Assembly (NCBI GenBank): GCA_002483135.1
Contig: DLHI01000030.1
Location: 1-48,294, forward strand
DNA length: 48,294 bases
Reading direction: 5' to 3'
DNA from: Hyphomonadaceae bacterium UBA7672
GTDB taxonomy: Bacteria; Pseudomonadota; Alphaproteobacteria; Caulobacterales; Hyphomonadaceae
The translations under genes and the position numbers were made by a program. Each line of letters begins with the position of its first letter. Within the stretch, counting starts at the first letter, position 1. The notes beneath the pieces were generated by a model, which worked only from the letters and a program-made list of their open reading frames with translations, was not told where the DNA came from and searched no databases. Shown piece after piece: positions 15,343 through 23,857 of the stretch.

Positions 15343-16794
15343 ATGACGAGCCCTGCCGATACCGCCCCGCTGATGCTGTTCAACAGCCTCACCCGCTCGC
15401 TCGAAGCGTTCGAGCCGGTCCATCCCGGCGAGGCGCGGGTCTATAGCTGCGGGCCGACGGTCTATAATTATGCGCATCTGGGCAACATGCGCGCCTATGT
15501 CTTCGCCGATACGCTGGGGCGCGTGCTGAGCTTCAAAGGCTTTGCGCTCAGGCATATCATCAACATCACCGATGTCGGGCACCTGACCGACGATGCCGAT
15601 GATGGCGAGGACAAACTGGAAAAGGCGGCGGCAGAGCGTGCCCAATCGATCTGGGACATTGCCCGCCATTATACCGAGGCGTTCTGGGAGGACATCAAGG
15701 CGCTCAACATCCGCCAGCCGGCGGAATGGTCGATCGCGACCGATTATGTGCCGAAGATGATCGAGTTCGCCAGGTCGATTGCGGACAAGCATTGCTACGA
15801 GCTGCCCAGTGGCCTGTATTTCGACGTCTCGACCGTTAGCGATTACGGATCGCTGGCGCGCGCGGCGACCGAGGCGGGCGAAGGGCGCATCGAGGCGGTC
15901 GAGGGCAAGCGCAACGCGCAGGATTTTGCGATCTGGCGCAAGACGCCCGCAGGCGAGACGCGGCAAATGGAGTGGGACTCACCTTGGGGGAAGGGGGCGC
16001 CCGGCTGGCATCTCGAATGCTCGGTGATGAGCGAGGCCCTGCTCGGCTTTCCGTTCGACATCCATACCGGCGGCATCGACCATCGCGAGATCCATCACCC
16101 CAACGAGATAGCGCAGAACCAGGCCTATGCCTGCTCACATGGCAGCGGCGCGCGCTTCTGGATGCACAACAATTTCCTGATCGACCGGACGGGCAAGATG
16201 TCCAAGTCGTCCGGAGAGTTCCTGCGCCTGCCGCTGCTCGTTTCCAAGGGCATCCACCCGCTCGCCTATCGGCTGATGTGCCTGCAGGCGCATTATCGCA
16301 GCGAGCTCGAGTTCAGCTGGGACAATCTGCTGGCGGCGCTGACCCGGCTCAAGCGGCTGGTGATGGCGGTCGCGGCGCTGCGGGGGCAGGCAGAGATGGC
16401 CGGGACGGTGGAGCATCCACGTCTCCAACAGCTGCTCGGCGATTTTGCATCAGCCGTGTCCGACGATCTCAACACCGCCAAGGCGCTGACCGTGCTGGAC
16501 GACGTTCTGGCGCAGAAGAAGGTCGATGCCGGGCAGCGCCTCTCCGCTATCGCCGCGATGGACGCGGTGCTGGGGCTCAACCTGCTGGCCCTCGAACGCG
16601 CCGACCTGCGCATCCGCCCGGCCGCAGCGACAATCGATGAAGCCCGCATCGAGCATATGCTCAAGCTGCGCAAGGAAGCACGTGCGGACAAGAATTTCGC
16701 CGCCTCCGATGCGATCCGCGATGAGCTGGTCGCGGCGGGAATCGAGGTGATGGACGGCGACCCGCTCGGCTGGGAGTGGCGGATCGAGGTTTAA
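15343..16794 (+). CDS. cysS: cysteinyl-tRNA synthetase
   Basis: The product is about 483 residues. It charges tRNA-Cys. Class I features are the HIGH-type motif in VYNYAHLGNMR, with the zinc cysteine just before it in SCGPTVY, further zinc ligands in WHLECS and GIDHREIHHPNE, and the KMSKS loop as TGKMSKSSGEFL. The C-terminal helical region ends with RKEARADKNFAASDAIRDEL, the common end of CysS. Three in-frame starts are possible (TTG 15322, ATG 15331, ATG 15343). I favour 15343, but 15331 is equally tolerable because neither has a clear ribosome site. It is preceded by a terminator, so it has its own promoter. Confidence 0.95.
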   Translation: MTSPADTAPLMLFNSLTRSLEAFEPVHPGEARVYSCGPTVYNYAHLGNMRAYVFADTLGRVLSFKGFALRHIINITDVGHLTDDADDGEDKLEKAAAERAQSIWDIARHYTEAFWEDIKALNIRQPAEWSIATDYVPKMIEFARSIADKHCYELPSGLYFDVSTVSDYGSLARAATEAGEGRIEAVEGKRNAQDFAIWRKTPAGETRQMEWDSPWGKGAPGWHLECSVMSEALLGFPFDIHTGGIDHREIHHPNEIAQNQAYACSHGSGARFWMHNNFLIDRTGKMSKSSGEFLRLPLLVSKGIHPLAYRLMCLQAHYRSELEFSWDNLLAALTRLKRLVMAVAALRGQAEMAGTVEHPRLQQLLGDFASAVSDDLNTAKALTVLDDVLAQKKVDAGQRLSAIAAMDAVLGLNLLALERADLRIRPAAATIDEARIEHMLKLRKEARADKNFAASDAIRDELVAAGIEVMDGDPLGWEWRIEV

Positions 16795-16812
16795 CCTCCC
16801 CAAGAACCACCT

Positions 16813-16891
16813 CCGTTTGTCCCGAGCGTGTCGAGGGACGTGATCGGAAACGGTCGTGCATGCGTCCCTCGACTTCGCTCGGGACAAACGG
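16813..16891. repeat. long imperfect inverted repeat (GTCCCGAGCG...CGAGGGAC type)
   Basis: A 28-base arm at 16813-16840, beginning ccgtttgtcccgagcg, pairs with 16863-16891 on the other side of a 22-base loop, with only a short mismatch near the middle. Elements of this sequence are scattered through sphingomonad genomes in my recollection. It follows the cysS stop by 18 bases and could act as an RNA hairpin or a mobile palindromic element. Confidence 0.8.
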
Positions 16892-16919
16892 ATAGGGTGG
16901 AGAAATGGTGGTGCCTGTT

Positions 16920-16988
16920 CTCCGGCGAAAGCCGGAGTCCAGGGGCAAAATCGCGCTGTAGCCGCTCTGGTTTCTGGCTTTCGCCGGA
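16920..16988. repeat. CTCCGGCGAAAGCCGGAG palindromic element
   Basis: The palindrome ctccggcgaaagccggag occupies 16920-16937. A degenerate inverted copy (tggctttcgccgga) lies at 16975-16988, so the two could form a larger hairpin. The same core recurs near 23.66 and 23.71 kb in this block. Confidence 0.75.
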
Positions 16989-17027
16989 AAGCGAAAAAGC
17001 GGCGCGGTGCCAGGAAGAGGAGAGAGC

Positions 17028-17972
17028 ATGACCAAGGCCGTGATTTCCGCGCTCGTGCGCCCGCTGATCGAGGGCGTGATTCCCGAAGGCATGCAGGTCG
17101 TCTGGATCGGCTCGGCCGAAGAAGCGCTGCGCGAGGTTGTCGATGCGGACATCGCCTGGGTCGACATGCACGACAAGCAGGCGATGCGCGACATCATCGC
17201 GGCGGGGGAGAAGCTGCAATGGGTGTCAACGCTCTATGCCGGGCTCGATCATTTTCCCGTCGAACAGCTCATGAAGCGCGGTACCCGGGTCACGAATGGC
17301 GTCGGCGTCAACACCATCGCCGTCGCCGAATATGCGGTGCTCGGCATGCTCAGCATGGCCAAGGGCTATGCCGATGTCGTGCGTGCGGCTGACCGGCGTG
17401 AATGGCTCTGGGCGTCGCCAGGCACCGTCGAGCTTGATGAAACACGCGCGCTGATCATCGGCTATGGCGCGATCGGGTCTGCGATCGGAGACCGGCTGAA
17501 AGGCTTTGGTGTGGAAATCACCGGCGTTGCCCGCACCGCGCGGCCCGATCAGGGCATTATCGGCGCGCAGGACTGGAAGGCACGGATCGGCGACTATGAC
17601 TGGGTGGTGATCGCGACGCCCTCGACGCGCGAGACCGACGCGCTGATCGGTGCGGACGAGCTTGCGGCGATGAAGGACAGCGCGATCCTGGTGAATATCG
17701 CGCGCGGCGAATGCGTCGATCAGGATGCGCTGATCGCCGCGCTCAAGGCCAGGACCATCGCGGGTGCGTTTCTCGACGTGACCACGCCCGAGCCGCTGCC
17801 TGCCGACCACGAGCTCTGGACGCTGCCCAATGTGCAGATCTCGATGCATCTGTCGGGACGGGCGCAGACGCGGATGTTCCAGCGCTCGGCCGCATTGTTC
17901 GCCGAGAATCTCGGGCGGTTCGTGCGCGGCGAGACGCTGGTCAACGAGGTCGATCTGGCGCTGGGCTACTGA
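17028..17972 (+). CDS. D-isomer-specific 2-hydroxyacid dehydrogenase
   Basis: The product is 314 residues. The nucleotide-binding signature IIGYGAIGSAIG is followed by the catalytic triad: Arg at about 226 in NIARGECVD, Glu at about 255 in TPEPLP and His at about 274 in SMHLSG. NGVGVNTIAVAEYAVLGML is the usual helix before the Rossmann domain. It should reduce a 2-keto acid to a D-2-hydroxy acid with NAD(P)H, or the reverse. The substrate (glyoxylate, hydroxypyruvate or other) cannot be read from sequence. An AAGAGGAGAG ribosome site precedes the ATG at 17028. Its stop is 12 bases from the convergent muramidase stop. Confidence 0.92.
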   Translation: MTKAVISALVRPLIEGVIPEGMQVVWIGSAEEALREVVDADIAWVDMHDKQAMRDIIAAGEKLQWVSTLYAGLDHFPVEQLMKRGTRVTNGVGVNTIAVAEYAVLGMLSMAKGYADVVRAADRREWLWASPGTVELDETRALIIGYGAIGSAIGDRLKGFGVEITGVARTARPDQGIIGAQDWKARIGDYDWVVIATPSTRETDALIGADELAAMKDSAILVNIARGECVDQDALIAALKARTIAGAFLDVTTPEPLPADHELWTLPNVQISMHLSGRAQTRMFQRSAALFAENLGRFVRGETLVNEVDLALGY

Positions 17973-17984
17973 CCGGCGCGGCGC

Positions 17985-18752
17985 TCACGCATATCTGGCA
18001 TGGGCCTGCGCGATCTTCACATGGTAATTGTTCCGGGCGAAGCCGGGTCCGTTATAGCCCCTGGCAAAGGCAATACAGTCCTCGGGGCTGTTGCTGATCG
18101 CCTTCAGCGCCTTCACCAGCCCCCGGTTCTCGATAAACGTGGCAAAGGCCTGGAGATGCGCTGCCTCTGAAACCTTCATCGCCTCCCAATAGGCTTCGAC
18201 CGTGTCGAACCCGGCAAGCCTGTGGTTGAAGCCCATGATCTGCGCGCCGCCGACCGAGGCGGACATCAGCGCAGCGTGCCGGTCGAGCTGCATTGCCTTC
18301 CACAGCCGCACATATTCGCCCTGGCCGCCGATATAGAGCTTGCGGTTCCAGACCCTGCTCGAGAGATTGGGGTGGCTGTCGCGATATCTGCCAGCGGTCC
18401 GGCGATCAAAGACATGCGCTTCGAACAGGATCTTGGGCAGGTGCGGCCCGTCGAGAAAGCCGCCCGGCCCGTCGAGCGCGAGGATATCGGAACGCACGTC
18501 CGTGAACCAGCCGCCGCCGCTTTCGACCTCCCAGACCGCGCGGATCTGCACGCTGGTGCAGCCAAGGGTTGCGGCGGCGGTGCGGAAGTCAGCGAGGGTC
18601 AGGCCGATCGCTATCGGGGTCGCCTCACCGTTCGAAGCGGGGGCAATGCCGAGCGTGCCCAGCAGGCTGTCGATGGCGATAACCTCGGCCGGCGAAAATG
18701 CCTTGCCCTGGCGCAGCGACTTGATGGCAGAAAAGACAGGCGCACGGTTCAT
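17985..18752 (-). CDS. N-acetylmuramidase family protein (DUF3380-type endolysin fold)
   Basis: The product is 255 residues. After an N-terminal alpha-helical region (AIDSLLGTLGIAP) the catalytic domain shows VWEVESGGGWF with a probable catalytic glutamate. It then shows PKILFEAHVFDRRTAGRY, ALMSASVGGAQIMGFNHRLAGF and FIENRGLVKALK, and ends at NNYHVKIAQAHARYA. This layout matches the N-acetylmuramidase domain found in phage endolysins such as those of Salmonella and Burkholderia phages. There is no signal peptide, so it would need a holin, lysis or another route to reach peptidoglycan. No phage genes surround it. The frame is open further upstream, but the ATG at 18752 has GGAGAG before it. 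A perfect LexA box lies 132 bases upstream. Confidence 0.86.
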   Translation of the reverse strand: MNRAPVFSAIKSLRQGKAFSPAEVIAIDSLLGTLGIAPASNGEATPIAIGLTLADFRTAAATLGCTSVQIRAVWEVESGGGWFTDVRSDILALDGPGGFLDGPHLPKILFEAHVFDRRTAGRYRDSHPNLSSRVWNRKLYIGGQGEYVRLWKAMQLDRHAALMSASVGGAQIMGFNHRLAGFDTVEAYWEAMKVSEAAHLQAFATFIENRGLVKALKAISNSPEDCIAFARGYNGPGFARNNYHVKIAQAHARYA

Positions 18753-19137
18753 GACGTCTACTCTCCAACGGGTAAGGTGCAGGCAAACACGGTGAGCCCC
18801 CGCCACGAAACGCGTCTGGCCTGCAAAATTCTGAGGGGTAATTGGACAGGTTACGCGTCGTTCTCCAACATTCCCAGCCAAATGTTCTTTATATGTTCCA
18901 TTGGTGTCGGGCGGCGCTCGTACCACTGTGACGGAGGGGAAGGCCGCACTTTTGGCGGGTGACTCGACAGAAAATTGGGGTTATGCCTTGCGTCACAGCC
19001 AGCATGGAGGGCGGATGCCATGCCGGTAACGAGCGGTTCCGCCCGGGCGTAAACAAGCAGCAAGCGCCGCCCGGACATCCTTTCGGTCGCACGAATGCAA
19101 CGACGAGCCACTTTCGGCTTCCGGGGGAGGAAATTCC
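18753..19137. other. 385-base divergent intergenic region
   Basis: This gap separates the muramidase gene (leftward) from the thiamine-diphosphate enzyme gene (rightward). The only clear signal is the LexA-type box at 18884-18898. I see no tRNA, no palindromic repeat of the block 2 families, and no open frame with a plausible ribosome site. The right part close to 19120-19137 carries GGGGGAGGAAA, the ribosome site of the next gene. Confidence 0.55.
18884..18898. promoter_or_regulatory. LexA (SOS) box, GTTC-N7-GTTC
   Basis: GTTCTTTATATGTTC is a perfect match to the alphaproteobacterial LexA operator GTTC-N7-GTTC. A second perfect copy lies in front of recA in the same block, which shows that this organism uses the motif. 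It is 132 bases before the muramidase ATG and 240 before the ThDP-enzyme ATG. The nearer gene is the likelier target. On the minus strand TATAAA overlaps the box and could be a -10. Confidence 0.72.
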
Positions 19138-20784
19138 ATGACCAAAGCATCCGATCTGTTTGTCCAATGCCTCGAGGCAGAGGGTGTCGAGTATATCTTC
19201 GGCGTTCCCGGCGAGGAAAATCTGGACATGCTCGACTCGCTCAGCCGGTCGACCAAGATCAAGCTGATCCTCACCCGGCACGAACAGGGCGCAGGCTTCA
19301 TGGCCGCAACCTATGGCCGCCATACCGGCAAGGCGGGCGTCTGCATGGCGACCTTGGGCCCCGGCGCGACCAATTTCGTCACTGCGGCGGCTTATGCGCA
19401 GCTCGGCGGCATGCCGATGCTGATGGTAACAGGGCAGAAGCCGATCAAGAAATCCAAGCAGGGCCGCTTCCAGATTCTCGACGTGGTCGACATGATGAAG
19501 CCGATCACCAAGTTCACCCACCAGCTTGCCAGCGCCGACAATATCCCCAGCCGCGTGCGCGAAGCCTTCCGCCTCGCCGAAGAGGAAAAGCCCGGCGCGG
19601 CGCATATCGAGTTCCCCGAGGACATTGCCGAGGAAAAGACCGAGTCGGTGCCGCTGAAGCCCAGCTCGACCCGGCGTCCCAATGCCGACAAGAAGTCGAT
19701 CCGCGCCGCGGTCACCGCGCTCGAACAGGCCAGGTCGCCGATCCTGGTGATCGGGGCCGGCGCCAACCGCACGATGACCAGCCGCATGCTGCTGCAGTTC
19801 ATCGAGAAAACCGGAATCCCGTTCCTGACCACCCAGCTCGGCAAGGGCGTGATCGACGAGCGACACCCCAAGTTCCTGGGCTGCGCCGCGCTCTCGGCGG
19901 GCGATTTCGTCCACCGCGCGGTCGAGGCGGCGGACCTGATCGTCAATATCGGCCATGACGTGATCGAGAAACCGCCCTTCTTCATGCAGCCGGGCGGCAC
20001 CCCGGTGATCCATGTTTCGACCAAGACGGCGGAAGTCGATCCGGTCTATTTCCCCGAGATTGAGGTGATCGGCGATATCGCCAACGCGATCTGGCAGATG
20101 AAGGAAGACATCGTCCCCAATGGCGGGTGGAAGTTCGACCACATGCTCGACTATCGCAAGGCCGAGCTCGAACACACCAACAAGCTCGCCGAGGATGCGC
20201 GCTTCCCGATCTTCCCGCCCTATCTGGTGCAGGAAATCCGCAATGCGATGCCCGATGACGGCATCATCTGCCTGGACAATGGCGTCTACAAGATCTGGTT
20301 TGCGCGCGGCTATTGCGCCTATCGCCCCAATACCGTGCTGCTCGACAATGCGCTCGCCACGATGGGCGCGGGGCTCCCCTCGGCGATGATGTCGTCGATG
20401 GTCTATCCCGACCGCAAGGTACTGGCGATCTGCGGCGATGGCGGCTTCATGATGAACAGCCAGGAAATGGAAACTGCCGTCCGGCTGGGGCTCAACATGA
20501 CCGTGCTGATCCTCAACGACAACAGCTATGGCATGATCCGCTGGAAGCAGGCGAACATGGGCTTCAAGGACTGGGGCCTGACCTATGGCAATCCCGATTT
20601 CGTCAAATATGCCGAGGCCTATGGTGCCAACGGCTATCGCGTCGAGAGCGCCGAGCATCTGAAACAGCTGCTCGCGCATACGCGCGACACGCCGGGCGTG
20701 CATCTCATCGATTGTCCGGTTGACTATTCGGAGAACGACCAGATCTTGAACATCGACATCAAGCGGATGGCGAAGGAGCTTTAA
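19138..20784 (+). CDS. acetolactate-synthase-like thiamine diphosphate enzyme
   Basis: The product is 548 residues in the three-domain fold of the acetolactate synthase/pyruvate oxidase group. The catalytic Glu is residue 49 (LTRHEQGAGFMA). The ThDP-magnesium motif GDGGF begins near residue 433 and ends in NDNSYG about 30 residues later. LGPGATNFVTA and PMLMVTGQKP are conserved family landmarks. It probably decarboxylates a 2-keto acid. No ilvN-type regulatory subunit follows; instead an aldehyde dehydrogenase gene lies 143 bases downstream on the same strand. This is not the usual branched-chain amino acid setting and suggests a decarboxylation-then-oxidation pair. GGGGGAGGAAA precedes the ATG. 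Confidence 0.88.
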   Translation: MTKASDLFVQCLEAEGVEYIFGVPGEENLDMLDSLSRSTKIKLILTRHEQGAGFMAATYGRHTGKAGVCMATLGPGATNFVTAAAYAQLGGMPMLMVTGQKPIKKSKQGRFQILDVVDMMKPITKFTHQLASADNIPSRVREAFRLAEEEKPGAAHIEFPEDIAEEKTESVPLKPSSTRRPNADKKSIRAAVTALEQARSPILVIGAGANRTMTSRMLLQFIEKTGIPFLTTQLGKGVIDERHPKFLGCAALSAGDFVHRAVEAADLIVNIGHDVIEKPPFFMQPGGTPVIHVSTKTAEVDPVYFPEIEVIGDIANAIWQMKEDIVPNGGWKFDHMLDYRKAELEHTNKLAEDARFPIFPPYLVQEIRNAMPDDGIICLDNGVYKIWFARGYCAYRPNTVLLDNALATMGAGLPSAMMSSMVYPDRKVLAICGDGGFMMNSQEMETAVRLGLNMTVLILNDNSYGMIRWKQANMGFKDWGLTYGNPDFVKYAEAYGANGYRVESAEHLKQLLAHTRDTPGVHLIDCPVDYSENDQILNIDIKRMAKEL

Positions 20785-20796
20785 GCCAGCGCACTC

Positions 20797-20910
20797 CTCT
20801 CCCCTTCAGGGGGGAGGGTCGGGGAGGGGGGAATGCGCCCCGCTCGCCCTTTCATCGTAACGGGGGAGGGCGGTCCCCTCTCCCAACCCTCTCCCCTGAA
20901 GGGGAAAGGG
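20797..20910. repeat. long imperfect inverted repeat (CCCCTTCAGGGG type)
   Basis: An arm at about 20797-20831 containing ctccccttcagggg pairs with about 20875-20910 containing cccctgaagggg, with a few mismatches over about 35 bases. It fills the gap between the ThDP-enzyme and aldehyde dehydrogenase genes and could form a strong hairpin in their common transcript. Confidence 0.8.
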
Positions 20911-20927
20911 CTTCATGGGATCAGCAC

Positions 20928-22361
<1,434 letters not shown>

Positions 22362-22365
22362 GCGT

Positions 22366-23070
22366 TCAGCCGGTCCCCTGGATCAGCATCATGATCGAGA
22401 AGGTCACGAAAAAGCCCTTGAAGACCGCGAATGCGGCGATCCAGCAGGATTTGAGCAGCGAGGTGCCCAGCTCTAGTCGAAACCAGCGCGCCTGCTGCAC
22501 GGTGTACCAGATCAAGGTCACCAGAAAGATCGGGAAGCCGATATATATACCATCATAATATTTGCCCATGATCGGGTATTCGAAAGTCGTGTCGCTCATG
22601 AACGCGATCGCGATATGGTTGGCTAGGCCGAACGGCGCGGCGACGAAGCACTGGCTGTAAAAGGGCGGGCGCAGCGACGTTCGGTCGATGGCGATCTTGC
22701 GGTGACGCAGCAGATCGATCGACAGCAGCAGCGGGTAGATGCTGAAAATGAACGCCGTGAACATCAGTTCGTTTTTCCAGTCGCGCAGGAATTCGGGGCT
22801 GTCCTTGATCGCCTGTGCGACCGCTTCCGGTCCAAGGATGAATTCGCTGACCGTGCTCGCCATCGCGATGGTGATCATCAAGAAGACGGGAGGGTTGATC
22901 GTGCTTTCGTAGCGCGCCTTTGGCCGGTCATCGAGCTCGTCATCGGCATAGGCCATCATCCGCTGCGGCCGGAACAGCGAGAGCAGAAAGGTGCGCGGAT
23001 AGAAATACAGCCAGCTGACGATCTCGAACAGAATGTCCTCGACCGAGCGCAGCAACCCCATGAAATCCAT
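22366..23070 (-). CDS. integral membrane protein of unknown function
   Basis: The product is 234 residues. About five hydrophobic segments are visible: VFLMITIAMASTVSEFIL, LMFTAFIFSIYPLLLSID, FVAAPFGLANHIAIAFM, IYIGFPIFLVTLIWY and SCWIAAFAVFKGFFVTFSIMM. The N-terminal part has the amphipathic stretch ILFEIVSWLYFYPRTFLLSLFRP. The layout recalls Yip1-like small permeases, but I do not recognise a family with certainty. I start at the ATG at 23070, preceded by GTGGGGGAA, although a TTG at 23097 would add nine residues. It converges on the aldehyde dehydrogenase gene with a 4-base gap and lies downstream of greB, 73 bases away. Confidence 0.75.
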   Translation of the reverse strand: MDFMGLLRSVEDILFEIVSWLYFYPRTFLLSLFRPQRMMAYADDELDDRPKARYESTINPPVFLMITIAMASTVSEFILGPEAVAQAIKDSPEFLRDWKNELMFTAFIFSIYPLLLSIDLLRHRKIAIDRTSLRPPFYSQCFVAAPFGLANHIAIAFMSDTTFEYPIMGKYYDGIYIGFPIFLVTLIWYTVQQARWFRLELGTSLLKSCWIAAFAVFKGFFVTFSIMMLIQGTG

Positions 23071-23143
23071 TTGATTGTTCCCCCACTTCAGCGGCAAGAA
23101 CTATCATAATGATATGGTCGCGCAATGGGGGCGTGGTCGGGCC

Positions 23144-23623
23144 TCACCCCGGATAGCGGATCGCCATGACCTCGTATTCCTTCGCGCCCGCGGGCAGTTG
23201 CACCGTGCGCAGATCGCCTACGCTGGCGCCCTTGAGCGCGCGGGCGAGCGGAGAGCTCCAGCCGATCCGGCCGGCGCCCGCATCCTGCTCGTCATCGCCG
23301 ACCAGGGTCAGCGTGCGCCAGTTGTCGTCCTCGTCGGCGATATCGACCTCGGCGCCGAACCAGATGCGGCTCTTGTCGCTCTGCGTCGCCGGATCGATGA
23401 CGCGCGCAGCCTTCATCTTGCGGGCCAGGCGATTAAGGTCGCGGTCGATCTCGCGCATGCGCTTGCGGCCGTACAGGTAATCGCCATTCTCGCTGCGGTC
23501 GCCATTGCCGGCGGCCCAGCTGACGATCTCGACAATCGCGGGGCGCTCAACGCCGAGCAACTGGTCGTAGCGCGCCTTGAGCGCGGCATAGCCTTGCGGG
23601 GTGATGTAATTGGGGCGGTCCAT
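23144..23623 (-). CDS. greB: transcription elongation factor GreB
   Basis: The product is 159 residues. GreB enters the secondary channel of RNA polymerase and stimulates cleavage of backtracked transcripts. The N-terminal coiled coil contains NGDRSENGDYLYGRKRMREIDRDL, with the acidic tip motif D-x-SEN, and the tyrosine-glycine-basic pattern that separates GreB from GreA. The C-terminal FKBP-like domain has VGDDEQDAGAGRIGWSSPLARALKGASVGD. The ATG at 23623 is the natural start. An array of palindromic repeats lies upstream, between it and the slt gene. Confidence 0.92.
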   Translation of the reverse strand: MDRPNYITPQGYAALKARYDQLLGVERPAIVEIVSWAAGNGDRSENGDYLYGRKRMREIDRDLNRLARKMKAARVIDPATQSDKSRIWFGAEVDIADEDDNWRTLTLVGDDEQDAGAGRIGWSSPLARALKGASVGDLRTVQLPAGAKEYEVMAIRYPG

Positions 23624-23660
23624 GGCGGGGCCTTAGCGATATCGGCCGCTCATTTCACCG

Positions 23661-23735
23661 TTTTCCGGCGAAAGCCGGAATCCGGGGGCGGGGTTGTGCC
23701 ATCCGACTCCTGGACTCCGGCTTACGCCGGAGAAC
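23661..23735. repeat. paired CCGGCGAAAGCCGG elements in inverted orientation
   Basis: Left arm ttttccggcgaaagccgg (from 23661) and right arm cggcttacgccggagaa (ending near 23735) are inverted relative to each other, and each contains its own short palindrome. They are the same family as 16920-16988. Confidence 0.78.
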
Positions 23736-23760
23736 AGGGCAGGCGTGTCTGCAATATCCG

Positions 23761-23836
23761 TCACCCCCGCGAAGGCGGGGGTCCCGCTTCGTTCGACCAA
23801 CGGGGCAGAAGCGGGATTCCCGCGTTCGCGGGAATG
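23761..23836. repeat. paired CCCGCGAAGGCGGG / CCCGCGTTCGCGGG elements
   Basis: At 23761-23790 cacccccgcgaaggcggggg is followed by cccgcttc. At 23807-23836 gaagcggga is followed by ttcccgcgttcgcgggaa. The outer parts are inverted copies, so the two can form a nested hairpin. The element lies directly upstream of greB and beyond the slt stop. Confidence 0.78.
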
Positions 23837-23857
23837 ACGAGGGAGGGTAGACGAGCC

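Noticed and set aside
18889..20703. 604-codon open frame antisense to the ThDP enzyme gene
   Set aside because: The other strand encodes an intact ThDP enzyme with all motifs; the antisense product shows no recognisable fold.
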